From NCBI RefSeq assembly GCF_900156605.1, contig NZ_FTOA01000001.1, forward strand, positions 682,001 through 746,000: DNA of 64,000 bases. The letters are read 5' to 3'. The DNA is from Insolitispirillum peregrinum (GTDB taxonomy: Bacteria; Pseudomonadota; Alphaproteobacteria; Rhodospirillales; Rhodospirillaceae). Below, one piece after another: positions 28,012 to 36,575 of this stretch (position 1 is its first letter; each line of letters starts with the position of its first letter). The notes below the pieces were generated by a model. It had not been told where the DNA came from. It saw only the letters and a program-made list of their open reading frames with translations, and did no database searches. The translations under genes were made by a program, and so were the position numbers.

Positions 28012-28743
28012 ATGCCTGGGGGGCCAATGGATAGAGCCTTTTCAATTCGGGTCGGGTGTGCCGCGACGATCCTGATGGCACTGGCGATGCCGTCTTACGC
28101 GCAGTCACAAGGTCAATGCCCCGCAGTGACCGAGCCGGTGCGGCTGGACATCAAGCCGCAGCCGGGAGGAGAGCGGATTGACCACAGCAAAAGCAAAAAG
28201 GCCATTCAGGATCTGGTGAACCGGGCAAAAACAAAGGGGCAATTTGTCGCGGGAGTCCAAAATCCTGACGGCGGCCAGTATGTCTGGTCTTCCATTGGCG
28301 TCACCAATGCCAGTTTCGTGGTCAGCTCGACGGCAGAGACCATGGTCAGCCGAACGCCGTCCGGGGTCTGCGGCCATTTTACGGCGGTCACGCTGGTGAT
28401 CGGCTTTCAGGAGCAGGTGATTTATATCCCGCGGGACTATCCGGAAGGCAGTTGTCAGTATCAGGCGGTGCTGGATCACGAACGCCAGCATGTTGCCATC
28501 AACCGCCGGACCGTGGCCGAATACCTGCCGGGGCTGCAAGGGCAGGCACAGCAGGTTCTGGATCGCGCAGGAAGTTCCTTTGCCAGCAGTCAGAGCGGGT
28601 TGGAGCGGAAAATGAACGATCGTCTTGGTACGCTGATCGAGCCTTTGCTGGTGCCGATGCAGCAGACCCAGCGTCAGCGTAACCAGACGCTGGACAGTGC
28701 CGAGAACTATCGTTCAATTCAGGCGTTGTGCTCCGACTGGTGA
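28012..28743 (+). CDS. DUF922 secreted Zn-dependent protease-like protein
   Basis: The 243-residue protein has a signal peptide (VGCAATILMALAMPSYA-QS). Its zinc-protease-type motif HERQH sits in AVLDHERQHVAINRR. Upstream beta-strands (CGHFTAVTLVIGFQEQVIYIP) fit DUF922. The C-terminal third is a predicted long helix. It is probably exported to the periplasm. The catalytic role is inferred from the HExxH motif and has not been shown for most family members. The ATG at 28012 follows a strong ribosome-binding site. It is followed by a MITE-like repeat. Confidence 0.82.
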   Translation: MPGGPMDRAFSIRVGCAATILMALAMPSYAQSQGQCPAVTEPVRLDIKPQPGGERIDHSKSKKAIQDLVNRAKTKGQFVAGVQNPDGGQYVWSSIGVTNASFVVSSTAETMVSRTPSGVCGHFTAVTLVIGFQEQVIYIPRDYPEGSCQYQAVLDHERQHVAINRRTVAEYLPGLQGQAQQVLDRAGSSFASSQSGLERKMNDRLGTLIEPLLVPMQQTQRQRNQTLDSAENYRSIQALCSDW

Positions 28744-28767
28744 GGCTGCCTTCGTGTGGGGGAGCAC

Positions 28768-29000
28768 GTTAGATCAGCGTGCGTTAAATCTGACGCCACA
28801 GTAACGACAGTAAGGAAACAAGGACGTGGAGCGCTGCTTCACACCTCGCTGGGGCCAGTCGGCCCCAGACCTCATTGACTTGATATTGAAAGAAAAAATG
28901 GGGGTTCGGGGCCTCAGGCCCCGAGCGGTTTCAGGCGGCAGCCTGCACCTTCTTGCTAACTGCCGTGTACCGTGACTTGACACAGGCACACTGATCTAAC
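28768..29000 (+). repeat. MITE-like intergenic repeat, copy 2, with terminal inverted repeats
   Basis: This 233-bp unit is bounded by gttagatcagcgtgc (28768-28782) and gcacactgatctaac (28986-29000), 15-bp inverted repeats with one mismatch. The core from 28828 aligns with the copy at 25.7 kb. Its hairpin ctggggcc/ggccccag (28849-28868) differs from copy 1 by a compensatory C-G to T-A change. The second palindromic segment ggggcctcaggcccc is retained. No open reading frame for a transposase exists and no target-site duplication is apparent. Confidence 0.8.
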
Positions 29001-29013
29001 CTTTTGTTCTGTC

Positions 29014-29052
29014 GCATTGTTTTTGCGAAAACAGGTTTCCACTTTTCGCACC
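29014..29052 (-). repeat. GAAAAGTGG..CCGGTTTTC-type palindrome, single copy
   Basis: In minus orientation it reads gtgcgaaaagtggaaacctg followed by ttttcgcaaaaacaatgc, matching the triplet at 43.67-43.82 kb with a few changes. It lies between the MITE-like unit and the dadA stop codon. Confidence 0.8.
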
Positions 29053-29055
29053 CGG

Positions 29056-30336
29056 CTAACGCCGCAGGCGATAGCCGGTTGTGTCAATGGCGGTGGGGCG
29101 GCCAGCCACCAGATCGGCCAGTATCTGGGCGCTGCCCGCAGCCATCGTCCAGCCCAGCGTGCCGTGTCCGGTGTTCAGGTACAAGTTTGCGACCGGGCTT
29201 TGGCACAGGTACGGCAGGCTGTCCGGTGTTTTGGGGCGTAGGCCACACCATAAGGTCGCCTGACGATAATCTCCTGCCTTGGGAAACAGGGCCTCGGCGT
29301 TGGAACGGATTTGCTCGGCCCGCTTTTGGCGCAACTGCTGATCCCAACCAGCCAGCTCGGCAGTACCAGCCCCTCGCAGGCGGTTACCCAGTCGGGAATA
29401 GACCATTTTATGTTCATCGTCAGTGATGGAAATGGTCGGAGCGTTGGGTTCGTTGTCTGCCAGAGGCAAGGTCATCGAATACCCCTTGGCCGGATAAATG
29501 GGCAGAGAAAAACCTAATGAACGTACGATTTTTGGGCTGAAGCTACCCATGCACAGCACATAGGCGTCGGCCTGAAACCGGCGACTAACCGGTTGTCCGG
29601 TGGGGTCCAGTTGCTCGCAGACAACGCCCGCAATGCCGCTTTTGCTGGTCTCCAGGCATTGGACACTCGTTCCATATTGAAAGTCTACTCCGATGGCTGC
29701 CGCCTGCCGGGCAATGGCCTGAGTGAACCTGTGGGCATCGCCGGATTCATCATCGGCGGAATACAACCCGCCGACCAGCTGGGGGGCGGCTGAGGCAAGG
29801 GCTGGTTCGAGGGCGACCACGGCGGCAGGGGTCAGGATGTCCTGCGGCAGCCCGCTCCGCCCCATGATTTCGGCTGAACGGCATTGGGCTTCGTATTCCC
29901 GGGGATCGCGGAAAATATGCAGGATACCCCGTGTCAGGGCATCATAGGACAAGCCCAGCTCTTGCCTCAGCCCCTGGAGAACCGTGCGGGAATGCATGGC
30001 AAGGGCGACGGTGTGCCGGGTGTTGTGGGCGCAGGCAGAGGGCGTGCAGTTGGCGAGGAAACGCAGCCCCCATGCCCATAGCGCCGGATCCCGGCGGAAC
30101 CAGCGGAAAATCAGCGGGGCATCATCACGGCCAAGCCATTTCAAGGCTTTGAGCGGTGTCTGGGGCGTGGCCCATGGGGTGGCGTGCGAAACGGAAATCT
30201 GGCCGCCATTGGCAAAGCTGGTTTCCATTCCTGCTGCAGGCTGGCGGTCGATAACTGTAACGCGATGACCGTCACGGGCCAGAAACCAGGCGCTGGTGGC
30301 GCCAGTAACCCCAGCCCCCAAAACCACGATATCCAC
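29056..30336 (-). CDS. dadA: D-amino acid dehydrogenase, FAD-dependent
   Basis: The 426-residue flavoprotein begins MDIVVLGAGVTGATSAWFLA, the ADP-binding GxGxxG fold. It continues with TSFANGGQISVSHATPWATP, a DadA signature, and ends with LWCGLRPKTPDSLPYL and TGHGTLGWTMAAGSAQILAD. It oxidatively deaminates D-amino acids (typically D-alanine) at the inner membrane, passing electrons to quinone. No alanine racemase gene is adjacent. It is divergent from the NAD(P)HX repair gene. Confidence 0.93.
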   Translation of the reverse strand: MDIVVLGAGVTGATSAWFLARDGHRVTVIDRQPAAGMETSFANGGQISVSHATPWATPQTPLKALKWLGRDDAPLIFRWFRRDPALWAWGLRFLANCTPSACAHNTRHTVALAMHSRTVLQGLRQELGLSYDALTRGILHIFRDPREYEAQCRSAEIMGRSGLPQDILTPAAVVALEPALASAAPQLVGGLYSADDESGDAHRFTQAIARQAAAIGVDFQYGTSVQCLETSKSGIAGVVCEQLDPTGQPVSRRFQADAYVLCMGSFSPKIVRSLGFSLPIYPAKGYSMTLPLADNEPNAPTISITDDEHKMVYSRLGNRLRGAGTAELAGWDQQLRQKRAEQIRSNAEALFPKAGDYRQATLWCGLRPKTPDSLPYLCQSPVANLYLNTGHGTLGWTMAAGSAQILADLVAGRPTAIDTTGYRLRR

Positions 30337-30487
30337 CGCCTATCCTCCTGATGGGATTGGGCCAATTGACTGCTGACGTTATAAGGCCTGTGGGCCGGGC
30401 TGGAAAGGGGCGGGAAGCCCTGCTACCCTGTTTTCATGCCTGCCATACAGTTGGCGCACGTCCCGCATACGATCCGCGAGGTCCGTC

Positions 30488-32008
30488 GTGAGTGTTTCCG
30501 GTCTTTTGCCTTCGAGCCAGCACGCCGCGTTGCTGACTGTCGAACAAATGTCCGCCGTTGATGCCGCCGCCGCCCGGGCCGGGGTGCCAACGCTGGACTT
30601 GATGGAAAATGCCGGTCGTGCGGTGGCCCGTGACGTGATGGCGATACACGAGGACCGCAAGGGGTTGGTGGTGGTGCTGTGTGGCCCCGGCAATAACGGC
30701 GGAGACGGCTTTGTCGTCGCCCGCCTGTTGCGTCAAGGCGGCTATCGGGTTCGGTTGGCCTGCTGTGTTGATGTGACGGTGCTGCGTGGGGATGCTCTGG
30801 TGAATGCGCATCGGTGGCAGGCCCTGCAGGAGCCGGTCGTGCCATTGACCGAGGATTGCCTGGACGGGGCTGCTCTGGTTGTTGATGCGATGTTCGGGGC
30901 TGGCCTCAGCCGTCCGGTAGACGGTGATGTTCTGGCATGCATCCGTAGAATAAACGATCGTTCTATAAAGTGTATTGCGGTCGATGTGCCGTCTGGTGTG
31001 GCAGGGAATAGTGGGGAGATTCTGGGGGACGCACCGCGCTGCCTCTCGACAGTGACCTTTTTCCGCCCCAAGCCTGCTCATTTCCTGTATCCCGCCAAGG
31101 CGTACTGCGGAGCCTTGCGGGTGGCTGACATCGGCTTGACCCCGCAGCATGAAGCAGGGTTGCTTTGCCAGACATTCCTCAACGGAACGGCTGTCTGGGC
31201 TTTGCCGCGCCCATCGTGGAGCGACCATAAATACAGCCGTGGGCATGTGCTGATCTTTGGCAGTGCCGCCATGAGCGGAGCCGCCCGGCTGGCAATGCGG
31301 GGAGCCCGGCGCATTGGTGCCGGGCTGGTAACGGCGGCGGTTCCTGCATCGGCGTTGGCAGTCTATGGCAGCGATGCACCCGGCGCTTTGCAGGTACCAT
31401 GGGACAGCGAGGATGATGCGCTGAAGGCTTTGCAGGATGCACACCGGACCGTGGTTGTCATCGGACCGGGGCTGCCTGCCGATGACGAAACCCGCAGGTT
31501 GGTGCTGATGGCCTTGAGGCAAGGGCAGAGAACGATTGTTCTGGATGCCGGTGGGCTGTCCGCTTTTGCTGATCACCCTGATGTTTTGTTTGCTGCGATC
31601 CAGTCCTCTGCCGGGCAGGTGGTGCTGACACCCCACGAAGGAGAGTTCAAGCGACTGTTCAGCAGTCTGGCGGGGAGCCGTCTTGACCGCAGCCGTCAAG
31701 CCGCCGTCCTGAGCGGGGCGTGCGTTTTGCTGAAGGGGGCCGATACGCTGGTGGCGCGACCTGATGGTGCGGTGGTCATCACGCCGCAGGCCTCGCCCTA
31801 TCTGGCCACCGCAGGCAGTGGCGATGTGCTGGCCGGATTTATCGCCGGGCTGGCAGCGCAAGGCATGTCTGCGTTTTCCGCTACGGCTGCCGGAGCCTGG
31901 CTCCATGCCGAGGTGGGGCGGCAGCTTGGGCCGGGACTGATCGCAGAGGATCTTCCCGAATGTCTACCCACAGTCTTGCGTCGTCTGCTGGTGGAGACCA
32001 CCTTATAA
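30488..32008 (+). CDS. nnr: Bifunctional NAD(P)H-hydrate epimerase / ADP-dependent NAD(P)H-hydrate dehydratase
   Basis: The 506-residue fusion starts at GTG. The N-terminal YjeF epimerase domain (about residues 15-215) has LMENAGRAVA and CGPGNNGGDGFVVARLL. The C-terminal carbohydrate-kinase-like dehydratase (about 235-500) has GSAAMSGAARLAMRGARRIG, LTPHEGEFKRL and the active-site AGSGDVLAG. It repairs hydrated NADH/NADPH. Length and domain order are standard for bacterial Nnr. Confidence 0.94.
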   Translation: MSVSGLLPSSQHAALLTVEQMSAVDAAAARAGVPTLDLMENAGRAVARDVMAIHEDRKGLVVVLCGPGNNGGDGFVVARLLRQGGYRVRLACCVDVTVLRGDALVNAHRWQALQEPVVPLTEDCLDGAALVVDAMFGAGLSRPVDGDVLACIRRINDRSIKCIAVDVPSGVAGNSGEILGDAPRCLSTVTFFRPKPAHFLYPAKAYCGALRVADIGLTPQHEAGLLCQTFLNGTAVWALPRPSWSDHKYSRGHVLIFGSAAMSGAARLAMRGARRIGAGLVTAAVPASALAVYGSDAPGALQVPWDSEDDALKALQDAHRTVVVIGPGLPADDETRRLVLMALRQGQRTIVLDAGGLSAFADHPDVLFAAIQSSAGQVVLTPHEGEFKRLFSSLAGSRLDRSRQAAVLSGACVLLKGADTLVARPDGAVVITPQASPYLATAGSGDVLAGFIAGLAAQGMSAFSATAAGAWLHAEVGRQLGPGLIAEDLPECLPTVLRRLLVETTL

Positions 32009-32062
32009 GGGTAGGCATATTAGGATATTATAGCGATCGGTGAAAATGCGTCGCGCAATGAT

Positions 32063-32094
32063 CAAAACCAGTTTGGGGCAAAACCAGTTTGGGG
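32063..32094 (+). repeat. Perfect 16-bp direct repeat supplying a ribosome-binding site
   Basis: caaaaccagtttgggg is repeated exactly at 32063-32078 and 32079-32094. The second copy continues into GGGGGGAG, the ribosome-binding site of the malonyl-CoA decarboxylase gene. Confidence 0.9.
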
Positions 32095-32102
32095 GGAGTG
32101 CC

Positions 32103-33536
32103 ATGGCAGAATTCTTTTCACCGGGCCTGATGGAGCGCCTGGGAACCTTGTGGCGCGATTTGGTGCCGCAACGTGAAGAGCCGATGGTCGAAGGGCTGCA
32201 GCCGGACCTGCCTGATAGTGACCGCGAGATTGTGCGGGCACAGATGCAGTCCTGCCTTGAAGGCAAGGGTGGGGACGTATCCGCCCGCACCCGCGCAGCG
32301 CAACTGGGGAAGGCTTACCTCAGCCTGAATGCCAAGGGAAAGGAGCGTTTCCTGCGTCTGATGGCCGAAGACTTTGACACCGATCATCGGGCGGTGGATG
32401 CCGCGATTTCGCGCCTGCTGGCGGCTGTTGATCCCGAGGTGCGGGATAAGGCTGAACGGTCGTTGCGAAAAACACTTGATGCGCCGCGCCGCAAGCTGTT
32501 GACGCAGTTCAATGCCCTGCCGAATGGCGTCAAGTTTCTGGTGGACATGCGTTCGGATTTGATGCCGCTGGCTAAAAAGGATCGCCATCTGCGCGGGTTG
32601 GAAAATGACCTGAAGTATCTGCTGCGCAGTTGGTTTGATGTGGGTTTTCTGGAATTGCGGCAGATCACCTGGGACAGCCCGGCGAGCATTCTGGAAAAAA
32701 TCGTTGCCTACGAAGCGGTGCATGCGATCAAGGATTGGCACGATCTGAAGAACCGCCTGGATTCAGACCGGCGGCTCTATGCCTTTTTCCACCCACGGAT
32801 GCCTGATGAGCCGCTGATTTTTGTCCAGGTGGCCCTGTTGGCCGGTCTGGCGGGGAACATTCAGGAGTTGCTGGATATCGGTGCGCCGGTGGGGGATGCC
32901 AGTGAAGCCAATACAGCGATTTTCTATTCGATCTCGAATGCCCAGCGCGGGCTGGATGGCATCTCGTTCGGCAATTTCCTGATCAAGAAAGTGGTGCAGA
33001 CGCTGTCCAAGGAATTCAGTAACCTGAAGACGTTTGCCACCTTGTCGCCGATGCCGGGGTTCCGCAAATGGCTGGATGGCTATCTGGCGGAAAAGGGCGA
33101 TGCAGCCTTGCTGCCCGCCGAGCAGAAGCAACTGGCAGCCTTTGCCAAAAAGCAGGGGCTGAGTGGAAAAACTGGCTTGGCAGGATGCCTGCAACGTCCG
33201 GATTTGCTGGAGGATGCTGCCCTGGCCGAGGTGGTCCGTGAGCCGTTGATCCGGCTGGGGGCCCTGTATCTGGCGCTGGAAAAACGTCCGGCACGCGAGG
33301 AAGGCGGAGTGGCAACGGCGGCCAATCCGGTGGCGCATTTTCATCTGACCAACGGTGCGCGGATCGAACGGCTGAACTGGGTGGGCGACCGTTCGGTGAA
33401 CGGAATGGAGCAGGCCTATGGCCTGATGGTCAACTATCTGTACAAGCTGAATGAAATCGAGCGGAACCATGAAATCTACAGCGAGCAGGGCAAGGCTGTC
33501 CTGTCATCGTCTGTGCGGGCTTTGCTCAAGGGTTGA
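32103..33536 (+). CDS. Malonyl-CoA decarboxylase
   Basis: From ATG 32103 (MAEFFSPGLMERLG) the protein is 477 residues. It has an N-terminal helical domain and a C-terminal GNAT-like catalytic domain. Family motifs include ITWDSPASILEKIVAYEAVH, FHPRMPDEPLIFVQVAL, FATLSPMPGF (catalytic Ser region) and HFHLTNGARIERLNW (catalytic His). It converts malonyl-CoA to acetyl-CoA plus CO2. No malonate ligase or transporter gene is adjacent; nnr lies 94 bp upstream. A small direct repeat creates its ribosome-binding site. Confidence 0.95.
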   Translation: MAEFFSPGLMERLGTLWRDLVPQREEPMVEGLQPDLPDSDREIVRAQMQSCLEGKGGDVSARTRAAQLGKAYLSLNAKGKERFLRLMAEDFDTDHRAVDAAISRLLAAVDPEVRDKAERSLRKTLDAPRRKLLTQFNALPNGVKFLVDMRSDLMPLAKKDRHLRGLENDLKYLLRSWFDVGFLELRQITWDSPASILEKIVAYEAVHAIKDWHDLKNRLDSDRRLYAFFHPRMPDEPLIFVQVALLAGLAGNIQELLDIGAPVGDASEANTAIFYSISNAQRGLDGISFGNFLIKKVVQTLSKEFSNLKTFATLSPMPGFRKWLDGYLAEKGDAALLPAEQKQLAAFAKKQGLSGKTGLAGCLQRPDLLEDAALAEVVREPLIRLGALYLALEKRPAREEGGVATAANPVAHFHLTNGARIERLNWVGDRSVNGMEQAYGLMVNYLYKLNEIERNHEIYSEQGKAVLSSSVRALLKG

Positions 33537-33548
33537 ATGGCACAGGTA

Positions 33549-33585
33549 CAGGACCACAACGGCTCTTTCCGACCTTGTGGTCCTG
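33549..33585. terminator. Hairpin between convergent malonyl-CoA decarboxylase and EAL genes
   Basis: An 11-bp perfect stem (caggaccacaa / ttgtggtcctg) with a 15-nt loop lies in the 68-bp gap between convergent stops. No T tract follows on either strand, so intrinsic termination is uncertain. Confidence 0.45.
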
Positions 33586-33604
33586 TGCCCGTGACGTCAA
33601 ATGG

Positions 33605-35260
33605 TTAGCGGGTCTTGGGAATAGGGGAGAGGGAAAAGCCGGTAATGTCCGGCAACGGGCGTCCAAAGAAATACCCCTGCCCGAAATCCACCCCGACCTC
33701 TTTCAGCAACCACATGGTCCGGCTGTCTTCCACCATTTCGCCGATGCTCTGAATGTTCATGTCACGGCACAGGTGTGCGATGGCCTTCAGAAAAGGCTTG
33801 CCATGTGTGGTGTGGAAGGCGTCCAGAATATAGCTGCCGTCAATTTTGACGTAATCAACCTTCAGGGCCTTGAGATAGTTGAAGGCAGCGGCTCCGGCGC
33901 CAAAATCGTCAATCGAGACCTTACAGCCGAACGAGCGTATTTTCTGCAGGATCTTGTTGGCAGATTCGAGGTCGGCCAGTTCGGAGGATTCCGTCAATTC
34001 GAACATCATCCGTGGCAGGATATCGCGGTTTTCCAGCAGCAACAGGAACAGTCCATGGACGAACGCCTCGTTTGACAGGCTTTTTCCTGACAGATTAACG
34101 GCAATTTGCGCTGATCCGTGCAGCTTTTTACCTGCCCGCAACGCGGCAATGGCTTTTTTGACCACCATGGTGTCGAATTCGTTGACCACCCCGAAATCTT
34201 CGGCAAAGCCGATGAAACGCGCCGGCAGGAACAGTCGTTCTCCTTGCTGCATGCGGGCGAGGGCTTCGTAGTGGTGGACGCTCCATGCCTTCAGGTCGAC
34301 GATGGGCTGGTACACCAAAGTAAACGAATCAGAATTCAAAGCCTCGCGGAATGCTGTCACCTTGGTCAGCGTTTCGTCCAGTGCTTGCTGGTAACCCTGA
34401 CTGAGGGATTTCAGCGTAAAATCCTTACCGCCATTTTCGGCAAACGAGGTCAGGGTATAGATCAGCGCCTTGTTCAGGTCTTCTTCGGTGATCACGCTGC
34501 GATCCAGCTCGACACTGACCGCCTTGACTTCCAGCCCGGCGCCGGACGGGTCGAACAGGGATGCGATGTCGGAAATGCGACTGGACATCTGTTCGACTTG
34601 CAGGGACTTATCGTGGATGATGCCGAATTTGGTATCGTCGATCTGCCCGATTGAATTCCCGCCCACCGACCAGGCACGCAGGTAACTTTCGACGCCTTGC
34701 AAAAAGGTACCGATAGCCTCGGAATCCATCCGTTCGTTCAGCGATGAATCTGCCAGATCGATCAGGGTCATGCGCAATTCGTCCCCGAACTGGGCTGCCT
34801 CCTGCATCCGCTGTTCGGCCATCTGGGCGAATTCTTCTTTGGTACGCGCAGGCGCGGTAATCTGTGTCTTGCCCGGATTGCCGCCATGGGCACGGCTGGC
34901 TGTCAGGTAAAGGGTTTCCTTGCGGCCGGGAAAGCACAAACCCGACAGGGATGCGGCGACGGGTTGACGCCCTGCAGCCTGAAAATGGATGCGGATGCGG
35001 TCCATGCGACCGACAGTCTCAATACGGCGGATCAGTTCCTGCAGCATGGTCTGATCTTCGGGGGCGACCAGATTCAGCAGGGATTGACCGACAAGGGCCT
35101 CGGGGGCTCCCCCCAGCAGGGATTCCGATGCTCCGGCGCAGTAGGTGATTGTCCGCTGGTCATCCAGCTCGATCAATGCCTCGGCGCCTGCGAAGGCAAA
35201 GGCCACAAAGCGGTCGCGTTGTTCGCGCAATTTGGCAGAGGAGTCTGGGCTCTGCGACAT
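33605..35260 (-). CDS. PAS-EAL protein, putative c-di-GMP phosphodiesterase
   Basis: The 551-residue cytoplasmic protein has an N-terminal PAS-like domain (about 20-120), a helical linker region (about 140-300) and a C-terminal EAL domain (about 305-540). Catalytic motifs are largely intact: HYEALAR for EAL, AVNLSG, FELTESS, SIDDFGAG, DYVKIDG, a GEMVED version of the loop usually AEGVE(T/N), and QGYFFGRPLP. It is therefore probably active, hydrolysing c-di-GMP to pGpG, with the altered loop as a caveat. No GGDEF domain is present. It is monocistronic with a GAGAGG ribosome-binding site. Confidence 0.9.
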   Translation of the reverse strand: MSQSPDSSAKLREQRDRFVAFAFAGAEALIELDDQRTITYCAGASESLLGGAPEALVGQSLLNLVAPEDQTMLQELIRRIETVGRMDRIRIHFQAAGRQPVAASLSGLCFPGRKETLYLTASRAHGGNPGKTQITAPARTKEEFAQMAEQRMQEAAQFGDELRMTLIDLADSSLNERMDSEAIGTFLQGVESYLRAWSVGGNSIGQIDDTKFGIIHDKSLQVEQMSSRISDIASLFDPSGAGLEVKAVSVELDRSVITEEDLNKALIYTLTSFAENGGKDFTLKSLSQGYQQALDETLTKVTAFREALNSDSFTLVYQPIVDLKAWSVHHYEALARMQQGERLFLPARFIGFAEDFGVVNEFDTMVVKKAIAALRAGKKLHGSAQIAVNLSGKSLSNEAFVHGLFLLLLENRDILPRMMFELTESSELADLESANKILQKIRSFGCKVSIDDFGAGAAAFNYLKALKVDYVKIDGSYILDAFHTTHGKPFLKAIAHLCRDMNIQSIGEMVEDSRTMWLLKEVGVDFGQGYFFGRPLPDITGFSLSPIPKTR

Positions 35261-35320
35261 CGGCAGCCTCTCGGAGTGGGGGGTAAAGAATGGTATAAGC
35301 GACTAAAATCGTAATTTTTT

Positions 35321-35351
35321 CTCTATCACATATTGTTCTATATTGATAGAG
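35321..35351. promoter_or_regulatory. Inverted repeat in AT-rich divergent promoter region
   Basis: Perfect 8-bp arms ctctatca (35321-35328) and tgatagag (35344-35351) lie 61 bp upstream of the EAL gene start, in the AT-rich 35290-35430 part of the 380-bp divergent gap. It could be an operator or a transcript hairpin. Nothing else recognisable occurs between 35261 and 35640. Confidence 0.35.
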
Positions 35352-35640
35352 ATCATGGATAGTCTTTTTATACCAATGAATGGAACTAATGCTTGAAGTG
35401 AATGTTCATTCATTCGTCTTATGCGGAAAGCGATAAAAAAGGAGGTTTGTCCGGCGTTTCTCATCTTTTCAGACTTTCCAGTGAAAGGGATCAGAGAAAA
35501 GGGATATACGCGCCATACTGGCATGCAGTAGGTTGAAGAGGTTGAGTGTCGGGGCTTGAGAGCCTGGTGCAGACAGGTATAGTGCCCGCCAAGGGGATGG
35601 CTCCCCGGCAGTCTTCAGGAAACCTTCGGAGGTTGGCAAG

Positions 35641-36561
35641 ATGAGCAGCGCCGTGCAGGCAGAACGTATCGGCTTTATCGGTCTTGGGATCATGGGCCAA
35701 AGCATGGCAGGCCACATTCTGGCGGCCGGATATGAGGTGCATGTTTTCAGCCGGACGAAGGAAAAAGCCGAAGCATTGCTGGAGGCTGGTGCCGTCTGGC
35801 ACGATACGCCCGCTTCGCTGGCGCGGGTCTGCACCATTGTTATCACCATGGTCGGCTACCCCCATGATGTCGAAGCCGTTTATCTGGGCGATGACGGGCT
35901 GGTCCCGAACATGGCGCCCGGTGGTTTGGTGATCGACATGACCACCTCGCAACCGGCCTTGGCCCGCCGCATTCATGCGCAGGCTGCCGAGCGGGGAATT
36001 GCCGCGCTTGATGCTCCGGTATCAGGGGGAGATGTGGGCGCCCGCAATGCGACGCTGGCGATCATGGTCGGTGGTGATGAAGCCGCCTATCTGCGTGCCC
36101 TGCCGTTGTTTCAGGTAATGGGCAAGTCGATTGCCCTGCTGGGGGGCGCAGGTGCCGGTCAACACACCAAAATGGTGAATCAGATCGTGATCGCCGGGAC
36201 CATTGTCGGGGTGGCCGAAGCCCTGAGCTATGGTGCCCATGCCGGGCTTGATCTGGAAAAGGTATTGGGGGTCATCGGTGGCGGTGCGGCTGGTGGGTTC
36301 CAGTTGAATGTTCTGGGCAAGCGAATGAGCGAGGGCGATTTTGCCCCTGGTTTCTTTGTGCACCATTTCCTGAAGGATATGGGGATCGCGGCCAGTGAGG
36401 CCGAGGCCATGGGGCTGGACCTGCGGGGGTTGCAGACCGCGTTGCACCAGTTTGGCCGGTTTGCCGAACAGGGTGGCCGCGAGTGCGGGACGCAGGGGAT
36501 CTTTACGTTGTACCAGCAGCAAGGGCAGGGGGCTGGGCCCTCGGCAGACGGCGACGAGTAG
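35641..36561 (+). CDS. NAD(P)-dependent beta-hydroxyacid dehydrogenase (3-hydroxyisobutyrate dehydrogenase family)
   Basis: The 306-residue protein has an N-terminal Rossmann domain (GFIGLGIMGQSMAGHILAAG), the substrate-binding segment LDAPVSGGDVGARNATLAIM, and the catalytic-lysine motif GAGQHTKMVNQIVI. This is the 6PGDH/HIBADH superfamily, including tartronate semialdehyde reductase (GarR) and 3-hydroxyisobutyrate dehydrogenase. Substrate is not resolved. The last ~20 residues are a Gly/Gln-rich tail unusual for the family. A CoxG-like gene follows within 15 bp. Confidence 0.9.
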   Translation: MSSAVQAERIGFIGLGIMGQSMAGHILAAGYEVHVFSRTKEKAEALLEAGAVWHDTPASLARVCTIVITMVGYPHDVEAVYLGDDGLVPNMAPGGLVIDMTTSQPALARRIHAQAAERGIAALDAPVSGGDVGARNATLAIMVGGDEAAYLRALPLFQVMGKSIALLGGAGAGQHTKMVNQIVIAGTIVGVAEALSYGAHAGLDLEKVLGVIGGGAAGGFQLNVLGKRMSEGDFAPGFFVHHFLKDMGIAASEAEAMGLDLRGLQTALHQFGRFAEQGGRECGTQGIFTLYQQQGQGAGPSADGDE

Positions 36562-36575
36562 CAGGGAGGGGAATG

